NCBI GenBank assembly: GCA_037969175.1 | Contig: JBBKWX010000157.1 | Coordinates: 1 to 52,761, forward strand | Length of the DNA stretch: 52,761 nt | From: JBBKWX01 sp037969175 | GTDB lineage: Bacteria > Bacteroidota > Bacteroidia > AKYH767-A > JBBKVM01 | Direction: 5' to 3' | In this document: positions 1 to 8,126 of the stretch, piece after piece | How the letters are laid out: each line of letters begins with the position of its first letter | Numbering within the stretch: the first letter of the stretch is position 1 | Position numbers and translations under genes: made by a program | Notes under the pieces: generated by a model | Database searches by the model: none | Seen by the model: only the letters and a program-made list of their open reading frames with translations | What the model was told of the DNA's origin: nothing

Positions 1-1277
1 CGCCCTTTGATATAAGGGCGGATAATGAGGCGGATGGCTTTGTCGTAACTGATGTAATGCCAGACCCAGTTTACCAGGACCACGATACGATTGCGGAAGC
101 TCACCAAGTACATGATATGAACAAACATCCAGATCCACCAGGCGAAAAAGCCCTGAGTATGGAAGCCTTTCATGTCGACCACAGCTTTGTTGCGCCCCAC
201 GGTGGCCATAGTGCCTTTGTTGGTATATTTGAAGGGCTTAACTTCTTTGTTTCTAAATATGGCTTTCAGTCTTTTTCCTAAATATTGACCTTGCTGCACG
301 GCCACAGGAGCAACACCAGGCAGTCCATTGGGATAGGTATCCGATTTGATTCCTGCACAATCGCCCAAAGCAAAAATATCTGTGCTATTGCGGACGGACA
401 GAAATTCATCGACATCGATGCGATTCCCGCGAACGGTTATATCAGCCAATCCATCTACCAGGTTACCCATTACACCCGCAGTCCATATGAGAGTGTGTGA
501 TTGGAGTGTTTTATCGTTGCTCAGTAGGACCTTACGCCCTTCATAATTCTTTACTGAGATTCCCGTCCAAACTTCCACTCCCAGGTTCTCGAGAAACTTC
601 TTTGATTTCCGGGATGACCATTCAGACATGCCCGCCAACACTCTTTCATTTGCTTCGATGAGATAAATACTCATTTTACGAAAATCGAGTTCGGGATAAT
701 CATGAGGCAAAACATGGGTCTTTAGTTCGGCCAACGCACCCGAGATCTCGACGCCGGTAGGTCCTCCACCAACGACCACGATATTAAGTCTGCTATTTCT
801 TTCCTCCAGATCCGAGATGAGCAATGCCTTTTCAAAATTCTGAAGCATCAGACTTCTGAGATCCAGAGCCTGGGGAATAGTTTTCAGTGGCATGGCGCTT
901 TCGCGCAGTCCTTCTATCCCAAAATAATTAGTGCGTGATCCGGTGGCAATGACCAGATAATCGTATTTGACATCCCCGATATTTGTAGAGACACATTTCG
1001 CTTCTCTGTGGATGGTCTTTACCTCAGCCATCCTGAAAAACAGGTTGGAATACCCTTCAAAGATAGTACGAAAAGGGGTTGCGATGGAATCCGGTTCCAG
1101 GCCACCTGTTGCTACCTGGTAAAGCAGTGGCTGGAAAGTATGGTAATTATGCCGGTCCAGAAGAATGATCTGAACCTTTTCTTTTTTCAGGCTTTTGATG
1201 AGCTCAATTCCTGCAAATCCTCCACCGATAATTACTATACGGGGAAGGTTTGTTTCCGGTAATGGAATGTTAGCCAT
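1..1277 (-). CDS. ndh: Type II NADH:quinone oxidoreductase (NDH-2), 3' end beyond window
   Basis: Reading leftward from ATG at 1275-1277 the frame stays open for 425 codons to the window edge, so the C-terminus is missing. NDH-2 enzymes pass electrons from NADH to quinone at the inner face of the cytoplasmic membrane without pumping protons. Two Rossmann motifs are visible: IVIIGGGFAGIE near residue 14 (FAD) and IVVVGGGPTGVE near residue 165 (NADH). Between them lies ATGSRTNYFG, and later a second FAD motif, IFALGDCAG, near residue 310. The last visible part is hydrophobic and tryptophan-rich (FFAWWIWMFVHIMYLVSF), as in the membrane-anchoring C-terminal region of the family. tatA lies 19 bp upstream on the same strand, so the two are probably co-transcribed. 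Family assignment is firm; the exact quinone substrate is not shown. Confidence 0.93.
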   Translation of the reverse strand, partial: MANIPLPETNLPRIVIIGGGFAGIELIKSLKKEKVQIILLDRHNYHTFQPLLYQVATGGLEPDSIATPFRTIFEGYSNLFFRMAEVKTIHREAKCVSTNIGDVKYDYLVIATGSRTNYFGIEGLRESAMPLKTIPQALDLRSLMLQNFEKALLISDLEERNSRLNIVVVGGGPTGVEISGALAELKTHVLPHDYPELDFRKMSIYLIEANERVLAGMSEWSSRKSKKFLENLGVEVWTGISVKNYEGRKVLLSNDKTLQSHTLIWTAGVMGNLVDGLADITVRGNRIDVDEFLSVRNSTDIFALGDCAGIKSDTYPNGLPGVAPVAVQQGQYLGKRLKAIFRNKEVKPFKYTNKGTMATVGRNKAVVDMKGFHTQGFFAWWIWMFVHIMYLVSFRNRIVVLVNWVWHYISYDKAIRLIIRPYIKG

Positions 1278-1296
1278 ACAGGCTGTGTATAGCTAA

Positions 1297-1551
1297 TTAA
1301 GCGTTAGAATCTTCTTTCTTCTCTTCCGTTTTTGGTGCAGAAGGAGCTGAAGCTTTTTGATCTACACGCATTGAATCGTTGATCTCTTGCTGAACACCGC
1401 TCATTGCGTCTTTGAATTCGCGCATTCCTTTGCCCATACCACGAGCCAGATCAGGAATACGTTTTGAACCAAAAAACAACAGAATAACCACCATGATGAT
1501 GAAAATCTCACCACCGCCTAAATTAAAAATTAGATTTATCGGGCTGTACAT
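1297..1551 (-). CDS. tatA: Twin-arginine translocase subunit TatA/TatE family
   Basis: An 84-residue protein with the TatA plan: a short N-terminal transmembrane helix (about residues 11-28, EIFIIMVVILLFFGSKRIP), the FG hinge, an amphipathic helix (RIPDLARGMGKGMREFKDAM) and a charged, disordered tail ending in EEKKEDSNA. TatA oligomerises to form the pore that exports folded twin-arginine proteins across the cytoplasmic membrane. No tatC or tatB is adjacent. Start ATG at 1549-1551 follows a TATCTTTG -7 box by 16 nt. TatA versus TatB cannot be fully separated by sequence, but the short length and Glu in the N-terminal helix favour TatA. Confidence 0.93.
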   Translation of the reverse strand: MYSPINLIFNLGGGEIFIIMVVILLFFGSKRIPDLARGMGKGMREFKDAMSGVQQEINDSMRVDQKASAPSAPKTEEKKEDSNA

Positions 1552-1567
1552 GAATTATAATTTGATG

Positions 1568-1575
1568 CAAAGATA
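1568..1575 (-). promoter_or_regulatory. -7 promoter box of tatA-ndh
   Basis: On the minus strand this reads TATCTTTG, an exact match to the Bacteroidota -7 consensus TAnnTTTG, 16 nt before the tatA ATG. I see no clear -33 TTG at the usual distance. Confidence 0.55.
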
Positions 1576-1592
1576 TGGAAAAAAGAAGAGTG

Positions 1593-1629
1593 TTAGGAGT
1601 GGTTCCTCCACAACAAATTGTGGAGGAAC
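1593..1629 (+). repeat. REP-like hairpin headed TTAGGAGT
   Basis: A perfect 12-bp inverted repeat (1602-1613 with 1618-1629, loop CAAA) preceded by TTAGGAGT. It lies just upstream of the tatA promoter and has no T-tract, so it does not look like a terminator. The same TAGGAGYG head precedes hairpins near 34.06 kb and 44.9 kb, suggesting a dispersed repetitive extragenic palindrome family. Confidence 0.5.
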
Positions 1630-1966
1630 AGTGTTGAGAGTGAAATTTTACATCAAAGATCAATACTCTATGACAATTTGATCAATACTCAATGATCAAT
1701 ACTCAATACTCAATGTTAAAGTGTTGAGAATTAATCCGTGTTAATCCGCCAAATCCGCGTTATCCGTGTTCTATTAGAAGGATGCAATTAAAGAAATACG
1801 TTTGCCATAAAATCAGGCATTAACAAATAATAAATACTAAACATTAAAGTATTTCAAAATGAAAATTTATATGCGTAAATCATATGGAAGAAGGGATTGA
1901 ACTGAATAAATTATTCCGGTTCGGGGAATGAAAGCAATAGAAAGAATATCTGCGCAGATCTGAACC
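1630..1966. repeat. Gene-free spacer with short tandem and dispersed repeats
   Basis: No coding sequence is supported here. The 14-mer GATCAATACTCAAT occurs twice in tandem (1680-1707), with a one-mismatch copy at 1658-1671 and a half copy after 1707. Positions 1730-1775 carry the ATTAATCCGTGTTAATCCGC type of degenerate repeat, seen again in opposite orientation at about 9970-10005. A perfect 12-bp palindrome, ATCTGCGCAGAT, lies at 1948-1959. These look like intergenic repeat families rather than regulatory sites of the flanking genes. Confidence 0.6.
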
Positions 1967-2000
1967 AAAAAAAAAGCTGCCCCGAAAACGAGACAGCTTT
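1967..2000 (-). terminator. Rho-independent terminator of secDF
   Basis: On the minus strand a 12-bp stem with two G-U pairs (1989-2000 with 1973-1984), loop TTTT, is followed by a run of at least eight Ts. It sits 20 nt beyond the secDF stop. Confidence 0.85.
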
Positions 2001-2020
2001 ATAAGATCTATTGTTAAAAA

Positions 2021-5017
2021 TTATGCTTTCGCAAAAGGGCTGACAACTGGTTTTATCTCAGAATCGTCTTTCATCAAGTCAACAACGATCGGTGTTGCGA
2101 TGAAGAGAGAAGAATATGTTCCTACAACGATACCCATCAACAATGCGAATGAGAATCCTCTGATCACTTCTCCACCGAATAAGAAGATGGCAAGTAATAC
2201 GAAGAAGATAGTCAAGGAAGTATTGATAGTACGACTCATTGTGCTGTTCAAGGCATCATTGATAACAGGTTTCATATCCGTCTTTTTGTGATGGATGTGC
2301 AGGAATTCTCTGATCCTATCGAACACAATTACCGTATCATTGATAGAGTAACCGATTACTGTCAGGACAGCTGCGATGAATGCCTGATCGATCTCCAGAC
2401 TGAATGGAACAATACCATGCAATAATGAGAACAATGAAAGCACGATTAGAACGTCATGCGCCAAGGCCGCAAGGGCACCGGCACTGAATTGCCATCTTTT
2501 GAATCGAATCAAGATATACAAGAAGATAACGATCATTGAGAACAAGATGGACCAAATGGCTGATGTCTTAATGTCATCGGCTATGGTTGGACCTACTTTC
2601 TGGCTACTCATGATCTGGTCAGGTTGAATACCCAATCCATTGATCAAGGCCGTCTCTACTTTAGAATCAGCAGTTTCTGAAGCATCAGAAATGAGATAAG
2701 TAGTTGTGATCTTTACCTGATTATTTGCACCGAATGTTTTCACTTCAGGAGCAGTTCCGAAAGCACCTGCCAATGTATTTCTTACATCAACTGTACTTGC
2801 ATCCTGGTCAAATCTTACAACATAACTACGACCTCCTTTGAAATCGACACCGAAGTTGAAACCACGAACTACAAATGAAACTATACCAATAATGATGATG
2901 GTACTAGAGATAATGTAAGCCATCTTACGCTTTCCGATGAAGTTTATCTTCATATTCTTGAAAGCGCCTTCAGTGTATCTATTCGAGAAATTGATCGTCT
3001 TCCCTTTTTCAACCCTTGCGTCAAACACAAGACGTGTAAGGAAGATAGCTGCGAATAATGAAGTACAGATACCAATAATCAATGTAGTTGCAAAACCCTG
3101 AATTGGACCGCTACCGAAAATATATAGAATGATACCTGTCAATAATGTAGTAACGTTCGAGTCAATGATAGAAGAGAAGGCCATCTTGTAACCATCAGAG
3201 ATAGCAAGTCGCATTCCTTTTCCATTGGCAAGTTCCTCACGAATACGTTCAAAGATCAGGATGTTGGCATCTACCGCCATACCAATCGTCAGAACTATAC
3301 CTGCGATACCGGGCAGGGTAAGAACAGCACCCAATGATGCGAGTACACCGAATACGAAGAATACGTTAGCGAACAATGCAAGATCGGCAACCCAACCAGC
3401 ATTGCTATAATAAAGCACCATGAAAAGAAGAACCAGAACCAGAGATATCACGAATGACATCAAACCAGCATTGATAGCTTCCTGACCCAAAGACGGACCA
3501 ACAACAGCTTCTTCTACGATACGCGCCGGAGCAGGAAGTTTACCCGCTTTCAGAATGTTTGCCAAATCTTTCGCTTCGTTGATCTCGAAGCGTCCGGTGA
3601 TAGAACTTCTTCCTCCAGAGATCTCACCTTGTACAGTTGGGTAAGAATATACATAATCATCTAGAACAATAGCGATGCTACGACCGATATTTTCAGAAGT
3701 GAGCCTTCTCCATTGCTTAGCACCTTCAGGGTTCATGTTCATTGTGATCTCAGGACGTGAATCCAGTTGACCGAAATCCTGACGTGCGTCGGTGATCACA
3801 TCTCCTTCAAGAGGAGCTTTCTGATCTACACCACTAACTTTAATAGCTATAAGTTCAAGAACCTTGCTCTCATTATCTATCGGTTTTACTGTCCAAAGAA
3901 GTTTAAGATCTTTTGGAAGTTTAGCGATAACATCTTCACGTGCAAGGATAGAATTTACTTTAGAAGTATCTTTTGTAGCTGCAAAACCAACAACAGGTCC
4001 TTGACGATATTCACTTTGACCTTGTTCATTTTGGAAGATAGCCGGAGAAAGAACTGCGAAAAGAGGATTCTTTTTGCTGAACTCTTCAAATGAGGCTTGT
4101 CCGGATGTATCTGCTTTTGAGCTGTCAGCTTCGATCTTTGATAGAAGGCTTTCTGTCTCATTTACTGTATCAGTTGCTGCAGCAAGCAAAGTATCAGTAG
4201 TTACGGCTGTAGCTGCAAGTGTATCTGCAACAGGAGCAACTCCATCAACATCATTGCCCAGCAAGGTATTAATAGTATTCAGGTAATCAAATACCTCTTT
4301 ATTCTCATAGGTTTCCCAAAATTCAAGCTTTGCAGTTCCCTGTAGAAGTTTACGTACACGCTCAGGTTCTTTAACACCCGGAAGTTCGATAAGGATACGA
4401 CCACCGGCAAGACGCTGGATGTTTGGTTGAGTTACACCGAATTTATCGATACGTGTACGAAGGATATTGAATGAACGATCGATGGCTGCTTCAGCCTCTT
4501 CACGTATCACCTTCAGTACATCGTCATTTGTTGAATCAAATTTTACACGATCCTGAAGTTCTCTGGTAGAGAATACAGCTGCAAGTTTTGCATTTGGATC
4601 AACCTGACTGAACGCTTGTCCAAACAAGGTTACAAAATCGTCCTGGCTATTTGTTTGCATATTTTTAGCTAAAGCCAATGCTTTAACAAAAGTTGCATCC
4701 GTACTGTTATTAGCCATAGCACGTATCATTTCTTCAACAGAAACTTCAAGGGTAACGTTCATACCACCCTTAAGGTCAAGTCCAAGATTCAATTCACGCT
4801 CTTTACACTCCTGATATGTGTAATTCTTTACAAGCAGATTGTAAACCGGTAAACTCGAGATCGAGTCAAGATAATTCCTTTCCAGGATAGGATCTCCGTT
4901 TGCGTACTCTCTTGCATCATTCTCTATGTTTCGGGTTACCAGCGTAAAAGACAGTTGGTATATACATACCAATGTCAGGGCAATCGCGAAAAACTTAATA
5001 GCACCTTTGCTCTGCAT
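2021..5017 (-). CDS. secDF: Protein translocase subunit SecDF (fused SecD-SecF)
   Basis: A 998-residue fusion of SecD and SecF, the proton-driven accessory that pulls secretory proteins through SecYEG on the periplasmic side. The N-terminal helix (FFAIALTLVCIYQLSFTLV) is followed by the SecD signature GLDLKGGMNVTLEV near residue 80 and a long periplasmic region with P1-type sequence GGRILIELPGV. Six-helix membrane blocks occur around residues 510-700 (with AVDANILIFERIREEL) and 845-985. The second half starts with the SecF signature FNFGVDFKGGRSYVVRF near 715 and carries INDTVIVFDRIREF. Fused SecDF is normal in Bacteroidota. A low-complexity Ala/Thr/Asp insert at about 255-300 is unusual in the periplasmic domain. 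It is probably monocistronic: its own promoter lies 51 nt upstream and a terminator follows the stop. Confidence 0.97.
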   Translation of the reverse strand: MQSKGAIKFFAIALTLVCIYQLSFTLVTRNIENDAREYANGDPILERNYLDSISSLPVYNLLVKNYTYQECKERELNLGLDLKGGMNVTLEVSVEEMIRAMANNSTDATFVKALALAKNMQTNSQDDFVTLFGQAFSQVDPNAKLAAVFSTRELQDRVKFDSTNDDVLKVIREEAEAAIDRSFNILRTRIDKFGVTQPNIQRLAGGRILIELPGVKEPERVRKLLQGTAKLEFWETYENKEVFDYLNTINTLLGNDVDGVAPVADTLAATAVTTDTLLAAATDTVNETESLLSKIEADSSKADTSGQASFEEFSKKNPLFAVLSPAIFQNEQGQSEYRQGPVVGFAATKDTSKVNSILAREDVIAKLPKDLKLLWTVKPIDNESKVLELIAIKVSGVDQKAPLEGDVITDARQDFGQLDSRPEITMNMNPEGAKQWRRLTSENIGRSIAIVLDDYVYSYPTVQGEISGGRSSITGRFEINEAKDLANILKAGKLPAPARIVEEAVVGPSLGQEAINAGLMSFVISLVLVLLFMVLYYSNAGWVADLALFANVFFVFGVLASLGAVLTLPGIAGIVLTIGMAVDANILIFERIREELANGKGMRLAISDGYKMAFSSIIDSNVTTLLTGIILYIFGSGPIQGFATTLIIGICTSLFAAIFLTRLVFDARVEKGKTINFSNRYTEGAFKNMKINFIGKRKMAYIISSTIIIIGIVSFVVRGFNFGVDFKGGRSYVVRFDQDASTVDVRNTLAGAFGTAPEVKTFGANNQVKITTTYLISDASETADSKVETALINGLGIQPDQIMSSQKVGPTIADDIKTSAIWSILFSMIVIFLYILIRFKRWQFSAGALAALAHDVLIVLSLFSLLHGIVPFSLEIDQAFIAAVLTVIGYSINDTVIVFDRIREFLHIHHKKTDMKPVINDALNSTMSRTINTSLTIFFVLLAIFLFGGEVIRGFSFALLMGIVVGTYSSLFIATPIVVDLMKDDSEIKPVVSPFAKA

Positions 5018-5067
5018 AATAGTTGTGTGATCTTTGGATTAGTATCCGGTTTGTTTTTTTCAGCCCG

Positions 5068-5098
5068 CAAATATAGAATATCCTTTGTTAATTAACAA
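5068..5098 (-). promoter_or_regulatory. Promoter of secDF (TTG-N20-TATATTTG)
   Basis: On the minus strand TTG (5096-5098) is separated by 20 nt from TATATTTG (5068-5075), matching the Bacteroidota -33/-7 consensus. The ATG is 50 nt downstream. The rest of the 5018-5321 spacer holds nothing else I recognise. Confidence 0.65.
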
Positions 5099-5321
5099 TT
5101 AAGAAACACGATTGATAATGCCCTAAAAAACAAGTAAAAGGCAATACTACATTCCAACCGTTGTACTTTATTTTCAAAATCAATTTAACCTTACAAAACA
5201 TTTACTAGCTATCTGATTATGAGGTATTCCCATTATTAATTCTAAAATAAAGTCTTAGTTCCCTGACTAAATAGCCCGGAATCTGAGAGAAAATTTTCAC
5301 TCCAAGAAACTTTTTGGAGAA

Positions 5322-5819
5322 TTAATTTCTGAAATTGATGTATTGCAGCGGGAGCCCCAAATCTGCAATTTTACCTTTCATCATCCCGATCACAGCCTGA
5401 AGATCGTCCAGTTTCTTGCCGGTAACCCTCACTTGCTCATCCATGATGGAAGCCTGAACTTTCATTCCGCTGTCTTTGATGATCTTTACGATCTTCTTTG
5501 CGGTTTCTTTGTCCACACCCTTTTTAACTTTGATATCTTTTTTAATTAGTGGACCGGAGGCATAATGTTCTTTTGAAAAATCGAGACTCTCCGGATCAAT
5601 TCCCTGTTTCATACAACGTGAAATCAATATATCACGGATCGCCTTTAACTTCATATCATCTTCTGTGACGATCTCAAGCGTCAAATTCTTCTTTTCTAAT
5701 TCAATGGTAGTCTTTGAACCATTAAAATCATAACGATTCAGGATTTCCTTCTTAGCGTTATTGATTGCGTTATCCAGTGTTTGCTGGTCTATTTCACTTA
5801 CAATGTCGAAACTTGGCAT
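5322..5819 (-). CDS. yajQ: YajQ family nucleotide-binding protein
   Basis: A 165-residue protein of the YajQ (UPF0234) family, the usual length. It starts MPSFDIVSEIDQQTLDNAINNAKKEI and ends LPLQYINFRN, both typical. The family folds as two ferredoxin-like domains; homologues bind nucleotides, and cyclic di-GMP binding with transcriptional co-regulation has been described for a Xanthomonas member. ATG at 5817-5819 is preferred over an in-frame TTG two codons upstream, because the family begins MPSFD. The gene is divergent from the FG-GAP gene, with facing -7 boxes in the 68-bp gap. Whether this member binds c-di-GMP is not visible. Confidence 0.95.
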   Translation of the reverse strand: MPSFDIVSEIDQQTLDNAINNAKKEILNRYDFNGSKTTIELEKKNLTLEIVTEDDMKLKAIRDILISRCMKQGIDPESLDFSKEHYASGPLIKKDIKVKKGVDKETAKKIVKIIKDSGMKVQASIMDEQVRVTGKKLDDLQAVIGMMKGKIADLGLPLQYINFRN

Positions 5820-5865
5820 AATCAAATTATTGTCATATCAGCACTGGATCGCCTGATATCGAGTG

Positions 5866-5873
5866 CAAATTTA
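5866..5873 (-). promoter_or_regulatory. -7 box for yajQ
   Basis: Reads TAAATTTG on the minus strand, matching TAnnTTTG, 46 nt upstream of the yajQ ATG. It lies only 2 bp from the facing box of the divergent gene. Confidence 0.5.
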
Positions 5874-5875
5874 CC

Positions 5876-5883
5876 TATCTTTG
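5876..5883 (+). promoter_or_regulatory. -7 box for the FG-GAP gene, nearly abutting its ATG
   Basis: TATCTTTG matches TAnnTTTG. The ATG at 5888 follows after only 4 nt, so transcription from this box would give a leaderless or nearly leaderless mRNA. Confidence 0.5.
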
Positions 5884-5887
5884 GTTG

Positions 5888-8083
5888 ATGAAAAAAACCA
5901 TTTCCGGCATTCTTTTCATAATTGCCACAATTAGCTCTATACAAATCTCTGCACAAGGATTATTTGGCAGGAATGACAATATCATAGTTAATGTCAACAG
6001 TCAATCCTTGCTGAATCCCTGGGCCGGAGGGTTGAACTTTGTTCAGGCAAGTCAGATCGACCTTGATGGAGATGGTTTGCAAGATCTTGTCATGTTTGAT
6101 CGGAGCGGTAATAGATTGACTGCCTTTAAGAATACAGGATTAACCGGAGCCGGGAAATTTAAACATGCACCTCAGTTCCAAAGCCGGTTTCCAAAAGGAC
6201 TTCATGATTGGGTATTACTGGCAGATTATAACTGTGATGGGAAAGCCGATATATTTGGCTATAGCAACGGTGGAATGCAGATCTACAGAAATGATTATAC
6301 TGCTGCTACGGGATTAAAATTTACAAAAGTTACTGACCTTTTATATTCACTTTATTTTGGAACTCCTACAAATTTGTATGTGAGTCCTGTTAATCTGCCT
6401 GCATTCACCGATGTTGATGGAGATGGAGACATGGACATACTCACCTTTGATATTTTGGGGTATAGAGTAGAGTTTCATGAAAATAAAAGCAAAGACGTAT
6501 ATGGGCATTGCGACAGTTTGAAATTTGAATTGAGTACCGGATGCTGGGGAAATTTTTCTCTGAGCTCTATGAATAACAGTGCTGTCCTTAATCAATCCTG
6601 CAGAATGGGCAATTTTATAGAACCCGATCCAAAAAGCGCAGGACTTCATGGTGGTTCAAGCATTTTGGCTCTTGATCTTGACAATGATGGCGATAAAGAT
6701 TTGATAATGGGAGATATATTGGGAGATAATCTTCTGTCATTGACAAATGGAGGTAGCAGTGCCGGAGCAAATATTATAAGTCAGGACACGCAATACCCAT
6801 CCACAAATGTTCCTGTAAATGTCACTACCTACCCTGCCCCATTTTATGTTGATGTAGATTTTGATGGAGTAAAAGATCTATTGGCTTGTCCTACCTATTT
6901 AAGTAACCATGTAGGATTACAGTATTATAAGAATGCAGGAACAAACACATTCCCTAATTTTCAATTTCAAAAATCCGGTTTTATGCAGGATGACATGATT
7001 GATGTAGGTGAAGGTGCCAACCCGGCTTTGTTTGATGTAGATGCGGATGGTAAATTGGATCTTCTGATTGGGAATTATGGTTATTTCAACAGCAGTGGAA
7101 TTTATCCTTCGGGAATATCTTATTACAGAAATACCGGAACGAATGTAGTTCCTGCTTTTACAAAAGTGACAGATGACTGGAATAATTTGATCGCTGAAGG
7201 ATATACCGGGATCTATCCTGCCTTTGGAGACATAGATAAAGACGGCGACATGGATATGTTGATCGGAAATACAGATGGCACTTTGCATCTTTATACCAAT
7301 ACTGCCGGAGCGGGAAATGTTCCCGTATTCGTACTCAGTGCACCTAATTTGGGTGGCATTGATGTAGGTCAGTTCAGCGCACCGCAGATCATAGATGTTA
7401 ATAAAGACGGTTATCCCGATATGCTGGTAGGTAAGCGTTCAGGAGAATTAAGTTATTATCAGAATACAGGAAGTGTGAGCAACCCTCCATCCTTCACTTT
7501 GGAATCAACGGTCTTTGGTGGGGTCTCAGTAAGGAATCCGGGATGGGTTACAGGATATACAAGTCCCTATCTGTACCAACAAAACAATGTGTATCGTCTA
7601 TTGGTTGGCGCTGAGAATGGGTACATTTATCAGTACGATAATATTGATGGAAATTTGAATGGGAATTTTACATTGACCGATTCGATGTATCAGAATATCA
7701 ATGAAGGTTCACGCATCAGTATTGCGCCCGGCGATCTAAACAATGATGGTAAAACAGATCTTGTATTAGGGAATTATGCAGGCGGAGTTGCCGTATATAT
7801 TCAAGATTTTTCAATCAATGTTAATACGGTAAAACCGGAATCTGATATCGTCATTTATCCAAATCCGGGAACAGGGAAATTCAGAATAAAAAATATTCCT
7901 AATTCTATAAATGGAAGTGAATGGATGCTTTTTGATGTAAGTGGAAGAATGATTGAAAGCGGTATGATCCCTGTAACTTCTACCTGGGAAATTGATCTGA
8001 ATAAAACAGATTCCGGAATTTATTTTTTACACATTGAACAAGATAATTTCAAATCGACTCATAAATTATTTATACGAAATTGA
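5888..8083 (+). CDS. Secreted FG-GAP/VCBS repeat protein with T9SS sorting domain
   Basis: A 731-residue exported protein. Residues 1-23 (MKKTISGILFIIATISSIQI then SAQG) form a signal peptide. The body has about nine Ca-binding FG-GAP/VCBS motifs of the form DxDxDGxxDL, e.g. DLDGDGLQDLVMFD, DVDGDGDMDILTFD, DLDNDGDKDLIMGD, DVDADGKLDLLIGN, DIDKDGDMDMLIGN and DLNNDGKTDLVLGN, suggesting an integrin-like beta-propeller. The last ~80 residues (VIYPNPGTGKFRI to GIYFLHIEQDNFKSTHKLFIRN) are a type A T9SS C-terminal domain, so the protein should be exported and held at the cell surface or released. The start is ATG 5888 rather than the TTG one codon earlier. It may form an operon with the two genes downstream (43-bp gap). 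The ligand is unknown. Confidence 0.92.
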   Translation: MKKTISGILFIIATISSIQISAQGLFGRNDNIIVNVNSQSLLNPWAGGLNFVQASQIDLDGDGLQDLVMFDRSGNRLTAFKNTGLTGAGKFKHAPQFQSRFPKGLHDWVLLADYNCDGKADIFGYSNGGMQIYRNDYTAATGLKFTKVTDLLYSLYFGTPTNLYVSPVNLPAFTDVDGDGDMDILTFDILGYRVEFHENKSKDVYGHCDSLKFELSTGCWGNFSLSSMNNSAVLNQSCRMGNFIEPDPKSAGLHGGSSILALDLDNDGDKDLIMGDILGDNLLSLTNGGSSAGANIISQDTQYPSTNVPVNVTTYPAPFYVDVDFDGVKDLLACPTYLSNHVGLQYYKNAGTNTFPNFQFQKSGFMQDDMIDVGEGANPALFDVDADGKLDLLIGNYGYFNSSGIYPSGISYYRNTGTNVVPAFTKVTDDWNNLIAEGYTGIYPAFGDIDKDGDMDMLIGNTDGTLHLYTNTAGAGNVPVFVLSAPNLGGIDVGQFSAPQIIDVNKDGYPDMLVGKRSGELSYYQNTGSVSNPPSFTLESTVFGGVSVRNPGWVTGYTSPYLYQQNNVYRLLVGAENGYIYQYDNIDGNLNGNFTLTDSMYQNINEGSRISIAPGDLNNDGKTDLVLGNYAGGVAVYIQDFSINVNTVKPESDIVIYPNPGTGKFRIKNIPNSINGSEWMLFDVSGRMIESGMIPVTSTWEIDLNKTDSGIYFLHIEQDNFKSTHKLFIRN

Positions 8084-8126
8084 GTTCAAATAAAAACAAA
8101 CAGATCCTGATTTCGTTCTTGATGAT

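Noticed and set aside
57..1262. Plus-strand frames (57-281, 285-500, 346-546, 1008-1262)
   Set aside because: They are antisense to the intact ndh reading frame; no family features.
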